DNA of 50,319 nt from an uncultured Prevotellaceae bacterium (GTDB lineage: Bacteria; Bacteroidota; Bacteroidia; Bacteroidales; Bacteroidaceae). A program made the position numbers and the translations under genes. Positions 1-7,706 of this stretch are shown piece after piece; position 1 is the first letter of the stretch, and every line of letters starts with the position of its first letter. Where the stretch lies: the NCBI GenBank assembly GCA_902784065.1, contig CACZTJ010000020.1, positions 1 to 50,319 of the forward strand, read 5' to 3'. Below the pieces are notes generated by a model. The model worked only from the letters and a program-made list of their open reading frames with translations. It searched no databases and was not told the DNA's origin.

Positions 1-252
1 ATCGACAGGACACTCCATCACTTTACAAAGTACCTTGGCAATGATTTCGGGCTGAGCCGGCTCGTCATCCATACAGATCAGGATGAACCGTGTGCCTTCG
101 AGTTCCTCGTCAATCACCACGTCTTCGAGAGTCTTGGATTCTTCACCCGGGGTGATGTTGATCCATTGGGCATGTCCGGACTCATTGAGTCCTGCAAACA
201 TACAGCGATAAACCATTCCGCAAAGCGTGTCATAGAAAAATGCTTTTTTCAT
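1..252 (-). CDS. Hypothetical protein, C-terminus cut by window edge
   Basis: An open frame begins with ATG at 252 (MKKAFFYDTLCGMVYRCM...) and runs to the window edge without a stop, giving 84 residues. No family is recognised. The visible part is acidic in the middle (EESKTLEDVVIDEELEG) and has scattered Cys and Met, with no signal peptide and no membrane segment. It starts 26 nt after the KilAC-domain gene ends, on the same strand, so the two are probably cotranscribed. Function unknown; the missing C-terminus may hold the diagnostic domain. Confidence 0.6.
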   Translation of the reverse strand, partial: MKKAFFYDTLCGMVYRCMFAGLNESGHAQWINITPGEESKTLEDVVIDEELEGTRFILICMDDEPAQPEIIAKVLCKVMECPVD

Positions 253-278
253 AATGTTTAAATTTTAAATTTTTAGTT

Positions 279-677
279 TCATTTACCACTTCCTTCAATC
301 AAATTCCTTATAAATTCCAAACCTTTGGGAGTCCAGACGAGATAGGTCTGACGTTTCTTTTTCCCGTCCTTCGAGTAGTAGATGAAAAGCCTGTCGTGAG
401 TCAGCCCCCGCCCCTCATATTGGGGCGAAAGTCGATATTGACCTTGCTTCCATTTTTGAATACCTTTGTCGCAAAGAAAACTGTTCAGGTCTCTGGCTTC
501 CATGTCCAGGTCTTTGGCAATTTCCGTCACCGTCAGGCATTCGTTGTCACCTTGGTTTTCGCGCTGCAGGGTATGTCCTACGATGCGCTCCGCCTCATTC
601 ATCACATCATCGTCCGTCACCAGCAGATGGCGTACGGCACGTTGCATCAAATCTTTATTCTGATTTTCCGATTTCAT
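279..677 (-). CDS. KilAC-domain (phage antirepressor-type) DNA-binding protein
   Basis: The product is 132 aa. After a charged N-terminus, residues about 48-128 fit the KilAC/ANT domain found at the C-terminus of phage antirepressors: LTVTEIAKDLDMEARDLNSF (helix-turn-helix-like), then LCDKGIQKWKQGQYRLSP, and the closing TYLVWTPKGLEFIRNL. Family knowledge says KilAC is a small DNA-binding module of phage and mobile-element regulators; no BRO-N or Rha N-domain is present here, so it is a stand-alone version. A long structured leader lies upstream and a GTACGC/GCGTAC inverted repeat sits 22 nt before the start, possibly an autoregulatory site. The context (defence genes, unknown genes) suggests an accessory region. 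Target unknown. Confidence 0.75.
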   Translation of the reverse strand: MKSENQNKDLMQRAVRHLLVTDDDVMNEAERIVGHTLQRENQGDNECLTVTEIAKDLDMEARDLNSFLCDKGIQKWKQGQYRLSPQYEGRGLTHDRLFIYYSKDGKKKRQTYLVWTPKGLEFIRNLIEGSGK

Positions 678-975
678 TTTCTTTATAAGATTAAATAATG
701 TACGCGTATATGCGTACGTGAAACATCTATTAGAAAAATTGCCGTGCTGTCACAGCAGGGCAAGGTCGTGGCAGACCGCTGTCCGCCTAAAGGAGTCAAC
801 GTAAAATAATCTTTTTATGAAAAAAAATTTCCTCAATGTGTCAGCATTTCAAAGATCGCGCAAACCGAACGCAAAGTGAAAGTTCGCTTTCAAACTTTGC
901 TGAGGTGAAGCCGATTTTCGAGGCGATGCCTCAAAGATCACCGCAATCTCACCCTCCTGGGATTGGATTACAGTG
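678..975 (-). ncRNA. Structured 5' leader or candidate RNA upstream of the KilAC gene
   Basis: This 298-nt stretch lies between a -7-like box and the KilAC gene and has no convincing gene. It holds several hairpins: 871-900, GCAAAG plus TGAAAG arms closed by a 4-nt loop, with a 2-nt bulge; 920-932, GAGGC/GCCTC with a 3-nt loop; a TGCTG/CAGCA hairpin near 747-759; and a GGC(A)GAC/GTC(C)GCC pair at about 771-787. The density of stems suggests a regulatory leader, an attenuator or a copy of an intergenic repeat family. Assignment to the minus strand rests on the promoter-like box and the downstream gene. Confidence 0.4.
700..717. promoter_or_regulatory. Inverted repeat GTACGC-N6-GCGTAC, possible operator
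   Basis: A perfect 6-bp inverted repeat with a 6-bp spacer sits 22 nt upstream of the KilAC gene start. It could be an operator for the DNA-binding protein encoded just downstream, or part of the leader structure. No binding evidence exists in the sequence itself. Confidence 0.3.
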
Positions 976-983
976 CAAAAGTA
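976..983 (-). promoter_or_regulatory. Bacteroidota -7 box (TACTTTTG) for the KilAC leader
   Basis: On the minus strand TACTTTTG fits the Bacteroidota -7 consensus TAnnTTTG. No good TTTG -33 box is seen 19-21 nt upstream, so this is a weaker call than the other promoters in the window. It would start a transcript with a leader of about 290 nt. Confidence 0.4.
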
Positions 984-1082
984 GATACCGATTTTCCGAT
1001 TGGCGCATATTTCAAAAATCGGTTTTCTATCGGTGACAAAAAACGCTCGAAACTCCTTTGTACAAAGGCAAAAAAAAATTCG

Positions 1083-1124
1083 AAAAAAAAATGTCCGATT
1101 GTGCAAATTGCTACAATCGGACAT
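1083..1124 (-). terminator. Rho-independent terminator of the 422-aa gene
   Basis: A perfect 12-bp inverted repeat (ATGTCCGATTGT / ACAATCGGACAT, 10-nt loop that can pair further) is followed on the minus strand by at least eight T residues. It lies just past the stop codon of the unknown gene at 1149-2417. The flanking DNA at 985-1040 also carries several CCGATTTT/AAAATCGG-type motifs. Confidence 0.85.
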
Positions 1125-1148
1125 CAAAATCGGTAAACAGGAAGGAAT

Positions 1149-2417
1149 TTAGCCCTTTACATAATCACAAATCCATTCAAAATATGGCTGAGCTTTGCCA
1201 TAGCCCATATAATTAGCATGGGTTTCTGCAGGAAGTTCATTACCCATATTTATTTTCTCGGCGATAGTCTGATAGTCTGATTTAAGAATTCCTGCATCCC
1301 TCATTGCTCCTATAATCTTGCATTTCAATTTGGAGCGTCTTCTTGCATTCTCCCATTCCTGAAGAATCCCATGCCTCCATTCAGACTTTATAAGATTGTC
1401 TAAGAATTGCTCAATCCAGGCATCATCATACTTCGGATCCGTACGGAACTCCTTAAACCAAGGCTGCTGTATCAGTCTGGTCAGACTATTCACGATGCCG
1501 AAAGTGTTAGTCTCCTCCCTTTTATTTAAATAATGAGCCAGTTCAGGCTTCAGCTTCACCATGTCCTCATGTATCAGTTCGAATTTCCTGATGATGGAAA
1601 AGAGGGCAATCTTCTGCTCCGGACGGAACTTATTAATATTTACGGCAATATACTTACCATAATCACCCAATTTGGGGATTATCATTCCTTCTTGCCTTGT
1701 GGCGAATTTCATAAATTTGGTATAAGCTTCCTGGTAACCGGGGGTATCCTTAAACTTATGCGATAGGGAACGTCGGTGGTATGGATAGTCTGAGTCCTCA
1801 ATAGCTTGAGTCGAAGGATCACCGGCATACTGCATAATATCCATTTCCAGCACCTTCTGCAATTCTCGTTCCTGCTTTTCCTGAAGCCAATTAATTGATA
1901 CAGTATTCATCTTTTTTTCCTTCAGGTATTCCCTTTCCACCTCTGTCCAGTCGTAGCGCTTTAAAAGTATTGGAAAGTTGTCTTCGAAAAGCTCTGGGTC
2001 GGCATCGTTCACCATCTCTACAATTTCCCTTGACTTCTCTGCGATCTGCTTCGTTTTCGCCAAGATATAATCATCGTAAAGCTCGCTGAAAGGGCTATTC
2101 AACTTCTCTTCACCAATCAGTTCCTTCAACACATCGATGATTTTTCTATCACCAAATCTACACATTTCATACTTCAATTTGCCTGTTCCAGTATAGTTTC
2201 TTACATTCGACACTTCATCGACATTGTAGTCTGGCAACTCTTGGAGCCTCCCCTCTTGGAGATCTCTTTTAAATTCTGCCTGCTGCTCAAGAACAGCATC
2301 ACTGGTAACGTCGAAACACAATGCGAAAAGTGGGAAAATGGCTCTTTCGTCGTCATACAACGACTCAAAGATCCTCATACCATCAAGGTACTTCAATAGT
2401 TTTGAGTTTAAGTTCAT
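1149..2417 (-). CDS. Hypothetical protein, 422 aa, unrecognised
   Basis: A 422-aa soluble, charged, mostly helical-looking protein with no signal peptide, no membrane segment and no nucleotide-binding motif that I can see. The middle (about residues 105-200) is rich in E, K and R and may be coiled; the C-terminal third has aromatic stretches such as IQQPWFKEFR and PYFEWICDYVKG. It is a single-gene unit, with a strong TTTG-N20-TATATTTG promoter 27 nt upstream of the start and a clear terminator just after the stop. It sits beside a KilAC gene and a type I RM/AbiH operon, so an accessory or defence role is possible. That is context only; no function is claimed. Confidence 0.7.
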   Translation of the reverse strand: MNLNSKLLKYLDGMRIFESLYDDERAIFPLFALCFDVTSDAVLEQQAEFKRDLQEGRLQELPDYNVDEVSNVRNYTGTGKLKYEMCRFGDRKIIDVLKELIGEEKLNSPFSELYDDYILAKTKQIAEKSREIVEMVNDADPELFEDNFPILLKRYDWTEVEREYLKEKKMNTVSINWLQEKQERELQKVLEMDIMQYAGDPSTQAIEDSDYPYHRRSLSHKFKDTPGYQEAYTKFMKFATRQEGMIIPKLGDYGKYIAVNINKFRPEQKIALFSIIRKFELIHEDMVKLKPELAHYLNKREETNTFGIVNSLTRLIQQPWFKEFRTDPKYDDAWIEQFLDNLIKSEWRHGILQEWENARRRSKLKCKIIGAMRDAGILKSDYQTIAEKINMGNELPAETHANYMGYGKAQPYFEWICDYVKG

Positions 2418-2443
2418 AAAAATTTAGTTTGAATATCGGGGCA

Positions 2444-2475
2444 CAAATATACATCATTTTTCTAATACGTGCAAA
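2444..2475 (-). promoter_or_regulatory. Promoter of the 422-aa gene (TTTG-N20-TATATTTG)
   Basis: On the minus strand a TTTG -33 box (2472-2475) is separated by 20 nt from TATATTTG (2444-2451), a full match to the Bacteroidota consensus. It lies 27 nt upstream of the start at 2417. Its -33 box is 15 nt from the -33 box of the divergent plus-strand promoter. Confidence 0.8.
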
Positions 2476-2490
2476 TTTTACACTTAAAAA

Positions 2491-2522
2491 TTTGGTTGGA
2501 CCAAATAAATACCTTATCTTTG
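2491..2522 (+). promoter_or_regulatory. Promoter of a short plus-strand transcript (TTTG-N20-TATCTTTG)
   Basis: TTTG at 2491-2494 and TATCTTTG at 2515-2522 with a 20-nt spacer fully match the Bacteroidota consensus. No ordinary gene follows on this strand before 10552, so the promoter points to a short RNA or to very short peptides in 2530-2800. Confidence 0.7.
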
Positions 2523-2662
2523 CAACGCAATTATAAAAACTAGCATTAAATCCATTATACTATGGACGGAAAGTTAGAGGTTTTATGAGGAGGAATCATG
2601 AGGTGTCAATATGTCACCTCATAGAGAAGATTTAGGTTTTTAGTTATTCATAGATTGTTGGC

Positions 2663-2695
2663 AAAAGGGAGTTCGCAGTGATGCGCGCTCCTTTT
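2663..2695 (+). terminator. Hairpin with T-run inside the candidate small RNA
   Basis: AAAAGGGAG pairs with CTCCTTTT, with one bulged G, around an inner CGCA/TGCG stem and a GTGA loop. TTTT follows as part of the stem. It is a terminator-like hairpin on the plus strand. Confidence 0.45.
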
Positions 2696-2770
2696 ATTCT
2701 TTGCTCTTTTACGACACGATCTAACCTCATCATCCCCCTCTGTCGCTTTTGGTTAGTTATTTAGCATACG

Positions 2771-2797
2771 GGGTTCGCAGGGATGCGAGCCCTTTTG
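2771..2797 (+). terminator. Rho-independent terminator of the candidate small RNA
   Basis: GGGTTCGCA pairs with TGCGAGCCC (one G-T wobble) around a 4-nt loop and is followed by TTTTG. It is the second hairpin with the same CGCA/TGCG core and marks the likely 3' end of the plus-strand transcript. Confidence 0.6.
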
Positions 2798-2827
2798 CTA
2801 TTCCATATATACCATCTCTTTATATAT

Positions 2828-3790
2828 TTAGTTTCTTCTTTTTACACCACGTGTAGTTTTTGTTGAAACTCTCTTAAACATATCATCCCATTTCTGGACT
2901 TCTTTTGCGTCTTGTTTATAAAGTTTCTCAGTATGAATAAAAGTAAAAGACTCAAGATTGTTGTATAAATCAGTTACAGATATTCCTTGATTACGAATAT
3001 TATCTTTTATATCACGCTCAGATTTCTCATTAAGCGTAATAAAGGTAAGATGTCTAGTTGGTTGAGGCGAAGCACTTGCTACTTTGAAAAATTCTCTGAA
3101 ATAACCAAAATCCATTTCATTGACAGAGTGTCCGAAGAAGATAATTTCTTTAGCTTCAAGAATATTTCTAGCCACATGATTAGCCCTGTTAAGCATATTA
3201 TATTTATACATAAACGACAACTGCCGATTTACTTTTTCTCCCTCTTGTAAATCACACCCTAATACAATATCATTATCTCTCAGGCTTCCATGTACGTAAG
3301 TAAATAACGCTTTACCTGGTTCATGATATGTTGGAACTTCAAGAAACAATTCTGGAGTTGTATAATTAAAATAAATGAATACTTTGCTCATCGGAATAAC
3401 TTGCGTACTATTTAAGAGAATATATGCAAGTTTTGTTTTATCTGCCTTATGTTTTAATTCCTTTGATACTCTTTTTAGATAATCAGTAAGAGCACTCTTA
3501 ATCAGATCAAACTCATTTTTGATTTCACCTATTTCTTGATTAGAATTCTCTGAGTGTGACAACACAAATTTGTGTATCTCCTCTTCAACATCAAACCATA
3601 AAGAATTTTGTGAAGCCAATTGTAATTGGGCTACCAATGAATGTCTGCGGTAACTATCGGAATTAAGAAACGGGGCAATCCGTTTTACTACATTTTCCCA
3701 TTCTCGGCTTTTTATAAAGTCTGAATACTTAGATGGTAGGCCCAAATCTAAATCAAATCCATTACCTATGACAATTGCCAATTCTGCCAT
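2828..3790 (-). CDS. abiH: AbiH-family abortive infection protein
   Basis: The product is 320 aa. The N-terminus, AIVIGNGFDLDLGLPSKYSDF (residues 5-25), is the hallmark of the AbiH phage-resistance family (PF14253). FNYT (about 141-144), YVHGS (about 164-168) and FGHSVNEMDFGYF (about 219-231) match the later conserved blocks, which resemble a SIR2-like nucleotide-binding fold; that fold link is my inference. The full family length is present. It is the last gene of the type I RM operon, starting 2 nt after hsdS ends, so it is very likely coexpressed with restriction-modification. Known members abort phage infection; the biochemical activity of this one is not evident from sequence. Confidence 0.85.
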   Translation of the reverse strand: MAELAIVIGNGFDLDLGLPSKYSDFIKSREWENVVKRIAPFLNSDSYRRHSLVAQLQLASQNSLWFDVEEEIHKFVLSHSENSNQEIGEIKNEFDLIKSALTDYLKRVSKELKHKADKTKLAYILLNSTQVIPMSKVFIYFNYTTPELFLEVPTYHEPGKALFTYVHGSLRDNDIVLGCDLQEGEKVNRQLSFMYKYNMLNRANHVARNILEAKEIIFFGHSVNEMDFGYFREFFKVASASPQPTRHLTFITLNEKSERDIKDNIRNQGISVTDLYNNLESFTFIHTEKLYKQDAKEVQKWDDMFKRVSTKTTRGVKRRN

Positions 3791-3792
3791 TA

Positions 3793-5274
3793 TTACTTCT
3801 TTAGTTTGTCAATCTCAGCAAATATTTGCTCTATTTTTAGTTTTATCCTTTTTTGTTCAGGGAATGGTGGTATGGGAATCAGCATATTAGGCATATCTCC
3901 CAAATTAATTTTATATGTATGGGTTCCACCACCAACCTTATGATTCTGTATCCAATTGAATCCAAGAGGTGAGTTTATACAAAAAACTATATAATCAGTA
4001 AGCCTTTCATTAACTGGTCTTAACAAGCCTAAACTTACGAAAATACTAAACTCAAAATCCCAATAGATTTTGAGTGCTTTTCCTAAAGTCCCAATACGGC
4101 ATATTAAAATGTCACCCAATGCAGGCTTAACTCTCTTAATCAGTAAATTATGCTCCTCTTCTGAAATATACTTTATTTTATCCATCGTTAGTTTACCAGA
4201 AGAGATATTTTGAACCGATAAAAAAGGTATACCGATAGGTACATAATTTGGCGTTTTATGAGTTCCATCACTGATTAACTGTAGAAGTGAACTCAATCTC
4301 ACCCATTCCCAACTTTCAGGAATAGCAAAGGGGATTTCGTCCTCTGAGATGGGTGATTCTTCGAGGTCTTTCTTTTTGAGTTTGCCCTCTTTTACGAGTT
4401 GCTGTTTTTCTTCGCGAATCTTTTGCAGCAAAACGGATGCAGGTTCGTCGTTGGGGTCCTGGGGGACTAAACGGCCTTCGATCGCTTCTTGCAGAATGCT
4501 TTTCTTTAAGCGTTCTGGAAGTTCCTCGTTCAGCTTATTTAGTTCTTCTTGTGCCTTGCCGTATTGCTCCACTTTTGGCAATAGTTCTTCAATCTTTGCC
4601 ACTATACGATGTTGTTCGGAAACTGTGGGGAATGGTACCAAGAAATCGTTCATTACTGCCAATGAAACATTCTTTATTGTTGAACCAGTTGCATTCTCAA
4701 CTGCATATTTGAGGAAATAGTCCGTGTACATCAACATTGTAATGTAAGGTTTTAAACTAATGTCTATCAAATTGTAATAGCAAGCACTTTTACCTAAAAT
4801 AACAGGCTCACCATTATAGTGACCTACATTACCGATAGTACCATTAATTGATACAAGAATCGTTTTATCATTTAGTTCTTTCTTGTATGTTTGATATTCC
4901 TTTTCATTTACTTTCTTTGTATCTGCCTTAATAACAATTTTATTCTTAGACAAATTATTACCATTAATAAAATAATAACCTCCTGTTATATCATATTCTG
5001 GTGTTCCATGAATACCATCACCAAGTATAGAAACAAGTGATTTCAATCTCACCCACTCCCAACTATCGGGAATCTCAAAGGGGATTTCGTCCTCGGAGAT
5101 GGGTTTTACTTCGAGGTCTTTCTTTTTGAGTTTCCCTTCCTTGACTAATCTTTCTTTCTCCGCACGGATGCGCTTCAGCAAGATGGAGGCTGGTTCGTCG
5201 TTGGGGTCTTGGGGTACCAAGCGGCCCTCAATGGCTTCTTGTAATATAGCGTTCTTTAACTGCTGTGCGTTCAT
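3793..5274 (-). CDS. hsdS: Type I restriction-modification specificity subunit HsdS
   Basis: The DNA-recognition subunit carries two target-recognition domains and two conserved helical spacers. Each half begins with a block ending in EIPF-x-IP-x-SWEWVRL, followed by its own TRD, so the two recognition halves are distinct. The spacer QEAIEGRLVPQDPNDEPAS occurs twice, near residues 9-27 and again about 250 residues later. I choose the ATG at 5274 (MNAQQLKN..., 493 aa), preceded by an AGAGGA ribosome-binding-like site; a GTG at 5313, directly after the fic stop, would add 13 residues. The C-terminus ends in the usual PPFPEQKRI coiled-coil helix. It lies between fic and abiH in the operon. The two spacer copies are long DNA repeats that could recombine. 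Confidence 0.95.
   Translation of the reverse strand: MNAQQLKNAILQEAIEGRLVPQDPNDEPASILLKRIRAEKERLVKEGKLKKKDLEVKPISEDEIPFEIPDSWEWVRLKSLVSILGDGIHGTPEYDITGGYYFINGNNLSKNKIVIKADTKKVNEKEYQTYKKELNDKTILVSINGTIGNVGHYNGEPVILGKSACYYNLIDISLKPYITMLMYTDYFLKYAVENATGSTIKNVSLAVMNDFLVPFPTVSEQHRIVAKIEELLPKVEQYGKAQEELNKLNEELPERLKKSILQEAIEGRLVPQDPNDEPASVLLQKIREEKQQLVKEGKLKKKDLEESPISEDEIPFAIPESWEWVRLSSLLQLISDGTHKTPNYVPIGIPFLSVQNISSGKLTMDKIKYISEEEHNLLIKRVKPALGDILICRIGTLGKALKIYWDFEFSIFVSLGLLRPVNERLTDYIVFCINSPLGFNWIQNHKVGGGTHTYKINLGDMPNMLIPIPPFPEQKRIKLKIEQIFAEIDKLKK
4293..4510. repeat. hsdS internal direct repeat, copy 2
   Basis: This encodes the central conserved spacer of HsdS and aligns without gaps to 5043-5260 at a constant 750-bp offset, including identical stretches such as CGAGGTCTTTCTTTTTGAGT. 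The two copies bracket the first target-recognition domain. Confidence 0.85.
5043..5260. repeat. hsdS internal direct repeat, copy 1
   Basis: This encodes the N-terminal conserved spacer of HsdS and is the partner of 4293-4510. Recombination between the two would remove 750 bp in frame and leave a single-TRD hsdS. Confidence 0.85.
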
Positions 5275-5313
5275 TTTTCTGTCCTCTGTTGAACTACGTT
5301 CGACAATCCTCAC

Positions 5314-6189
5314 TTACTCGGATTGTTCATAATAATAAGAATAATCAATACCCTTCATGAAGATTTCGCGATCGTCAATTCGGTCTGTCATTGCCCCTTG
5401 AAGCAACGACTTGATGGAACGGGTATCTGTCGTACTCTGCTTCATTGCCGCTAAATACGCTTTCTTGTCTATTTTACTCCAATCAACACAAAGTTTCAGG
5501 CGTTTCTTGAATATAAGGTCAAGCCAAATACGTGTACTGCGACCATTGCCTTCCATAAAGGGATGAGCCACGTTCATCTCCACATATTTATTCACGATCT
5601 CATCGAAAGTTGTCTCTGGCATATTCTCGATGATACTCAGGTTTTTCATCAGATACTCAGCACGACAAAAAAGTGTGCCGTCTTTCCAAATCGTCTTGGT
5701 TCTTATCTGACCAGCGAAGTCGTAAAGTCCTCCAAAGAGGTAGGCATGTATCTGTTGAAGACACTCAATGGTTCCTGGATTCATGCTATCGAGCAAGCCA
5801 CTCTCAATAAGAGTATAGGCTTTCTTCTTGCTTTGCCCGTCGATACTGTTGTCACTATAGGTAAACCAATTGAGGAAAGCGTTAGCACGATTATTGGGAT
5901 AGTTCTTGGCAAGGGTCTGCACACACTCTGCATCCAGCGCATCAGCAAAACGCTGCTTACCGTCAGGAGCTTGGAATTTGAAGTGGTTAGTGACACTAAC
6001 CAGTTGAATGCCGTCTTTTACCATTTTACCCTTCAGGTACTTCCAATAGTTGCGACATTTCTTGTAGTCTTCTTCGTCGTTAATGGCACGCACAATGTCT
6101 GTTGCCGAGAACCACCATTTAGAGTTTTCCTCGTCCCAAACGGCCCGCACCTCGCGATCGTTGAAAAACCTTATTGATTTCTTGCTCAT
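5314..6189 (-). CDS. BRO-N/Fic fusion protein (putative AMP-transferase) in RM operon
   Basis: The product is 291 aa with two domains. Residues about 5-110 look like a BRO-N antirepressor domain (IRFFNDREVRAVWDEE, WWFSATDIVRAI, ANAFLNWF). Residues about 120-285 are a Fic domain with an intact catalytic motif, HPFMEGNGRSTR (209-220; His209, Glu213, Asn215, Arg217, Arg220), and a target-binding flap near WKDGTLFCRAEY. Fic enzymes usually transfer AMP from ATP to protein hydroxyls. No obvious (S/T)xxxE(G/N) inhibitory helix was identified with confidence. It lies between hsdM and hsdS, 6 nt after hsdM, an arrangement known in other type I loci; it may guard or regulate the system, but its target is unknown. 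Confidence 0.85.
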   Translation of the reverse strand: MSKKSIRFFNDREVRAVWDEENSKWWFSATDIVRAINDEEDYKKCRNYWKYLKGKMVKDGIQLVSVTNHFKFQAPDGKQRFADALDAECVQTLAKNYPNNRANAFLNWFTYSDNSIDGQSKKKAYTLIESGLLDSMNPGTIECLQQIHAYLFGGLYDFAGQIRTKTIWKDGTLFCRAEYLMKNLSIIENMPETTFDEIVNKYVEMNVAHPFMEGNGRSTRIWLDLIFKKRLKLCVDWSKIDKKAYLAAMKQSTTDTRSIKSLLQGAMTDRIDDREIFMKGIDYSYYYEQSE

Positions 6190-6195
6190 ACGACC

Positions 6196-7698
6196 TTAAT
6201 TGATTTCAATCCCCAATATTTGCTGAATCTCTGATAGCGTCTTGTCGATCTTGGCATCGAGGGCGGTACGCTTCTCGTGATACTGCTTCAGGAGTTCTTC
6301 AGGGCGCAACACCTCTTCTTCCTCCTTGGGGAACTTACATTGATCGAAGTTCAAACCTAAGTCCATCAGTTCCTGGGCTGAGAAACGGCGTGATTTCTCG
6401 TCGCCTGATTCTTCGTCGATTATCTCTACACGATTCTGCCACCAGTCTTTGATGGGTTGACAATGCGCTGCCAGCATGGGCTTGGTCTTTGAGAAATGCT
6501 TATAACCCTCTGGCATATCCAGACGATAGAACCATGTATCCTTTGTGCTAAAGCCCTCAGCAGCGCCTTCGGCCTTCTCGTTGTTGAAGAACAGAATGTT
6601 TGTTGCAATGCTTGTATATGGCGCAAAGATGCTACCTGGCAGACGGATTATGGTATGCAGATTAAACTCACGCAGCAGCTTTTCCTTGATAGCCAGCTTG
6701 GCATTATCAGTACCAAAGAGGAATCCATCAGGCAGAATCACAGCGGCCCTACCCTTCTCCTTCAATCTATATTGGATCACCACCATAAACAGGTCGGCTG
6801 TCTCGCTGGAACTCAGATCAGCTGGGAAATGACGCTTGACCTCATTTTTCTCGTTACCACCATAAGGGGGATTCATCAGGATCACATTAAACTTATCATC
6901 ATCGGTATAGTTCAGCACATCCTTCGTGAGCGAGTTGCCATAGTTCACCTGAGGCGAGTCGATGTCATGCAACAGCATATTGGTGACGCAGAGCATATAA
7001 GGGAACTGCTTCTTCTCAATGCCATAGATGGAATGGGCATAGGCCTCTCTATCCTCTGCCGTCTTAACCTGCTTATCAAGGGCTTTCAGCCATGATGTGA
7101 GGAAGCCGCCAGTACCACATGCGAAGTCTGCCATTTGCTCCCCAACTTGTGGCGCAATGATCTCTGCCATAAAATCAGTCAAGGCACGAGGGGTATAGAA
7201 TTCACCTGCCGTACCAGCCGACTGCATCTCTTTCAGGATGGTTTCGTAGATCTCACCAAAGGCGTGACTCTCTTCATAGCTGCTCAGGTCGAGATCATCG
7301 ATGACATTAATCACCTGTCGAAGCAGCACACCATCCTTCATGTATTGGTTAGCATTCAGGAAGGTGGCTTTTACGATAGCGCTACGCATCGGTGTAGCGG
7401 GCGTTACCTCCAGATTCTTTAATGTAGGGAACAGGGTGTTATCTACAAAATCGAGCAGTTCGCTAGCCGTTAAGGCTTCGCCATCGCCATTGTCCTTAGC
7501 CCAGTTGCGCCAACGGCAATCTTCTGGAATAAATGACTTGTAGTTATCTTCGTTAAACTCCCAATCGTTTTCTTTCTCATCATATACTTTCAGAAACAAC
7601 ATCCAGGCAATCTGTTCTATTCGCTGGGCATCACCATTGATACCTGCGTCGTTGCGCATGATGTTTCTGATGTTCTTAACAAAGTTAGTAAGTGCCAT
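6196..7698 (-). CDS. hsdM: Type I restriction-modification methyltransferase HsdM
   Basis: An N6-adenine DNA methyltransferase of 500 aa. The N-terminal helical domain (MALTNFVKNIRNIMRNDAGI...) is followed by the catalytic domain with AdoMet motif I DFACGTGGFL (191-200) and catalytic motif IV NPPY (276-279). AGEFYTPRALTDFM (164-177) is the usual HsdM linker motif. The C-terminus has the expected helical, acidic tail. With HsdS it methylates the target adenine in each half-site; with HsdR it forms the restriction complex. It starts 8 nt downstream of hsdR. All key residues are present, so it should be active. Confidence 0.97.
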   Translation of the reverse strand: MALTNFVKNIRNIMRNDAGINGDAQRIEQIAWMLFLKVYDEKENDWEFNEDNYKSFIPEDCRWRNWAKDNGDGEALTASELLDFVDNTLFPTLKNLEVTPATPMRSAIVKATFLNANQYMKDGVLLRQVINVIDDLDLSSYEESHAFGEIYETILKEMQSAGTAGEFYTPRALTDFMAEIIAPQVGEQMADFACGTGGFLTSWLKALDKQVKTAEDREAYAHSIYGIEKKQFPYMLCVTNMLLHDIDSPQVNYGNSLTKDVLNYTDDDKFNVILMNPPYGGNEKNEVKRHFPADLSSSETADLFMVVIQYRLKEKGRAAVILPDGFLFGTDNAKLAIKEKLLREFNLHTIIRLPGSIFAPYTSIATNILFFNNEKAEGAAEGFSTKDTWFYRLDMPEGYKHFSKTKPMLAAHCQPIKDWWQNRVEIIDEESGDEKSRRFSAQELMDLGLNFDQCKFPKEEEEVLRPEELLKQYHEKRTALDAKIDKTLSEIQQILGIEIN

Positions 7699-7706
7699 TT
7701 CTGATG

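Larger units (their letters stand above)
2529..2797 (+). ncRNA. Candidate small RNA / micro-peptide transcript with tandem terminator hairpins
   Basis: Starting from a consensus promoter, this stretch of about 270 nt contains no normal gene. It opens with two tiny frames: 2562-2588 (8 codons) ends in TGA inside the ATGA that starts 2585-2635 (16 codons), a translational-coupling layout. A hairpin ATGAGGTG/CACCTCAT (2598-2622) lies within the second frame. Two later hairpins share a CGCA-N4-TGCG core: 2663-2695 and 2771-2797, each followed by TTTT. It may be a regulatory RNA, an attenuator, or one of a family of intergenic RNAs. No known RNA class was recognised. Confidence 0.45.

Noticed and set aside
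849-1127. A 92-codon minus-strand frame
   Set aside because: It spans the terminator and the hairpin-rich leader, has a low-complexity start, and lacks family features; judged chance.
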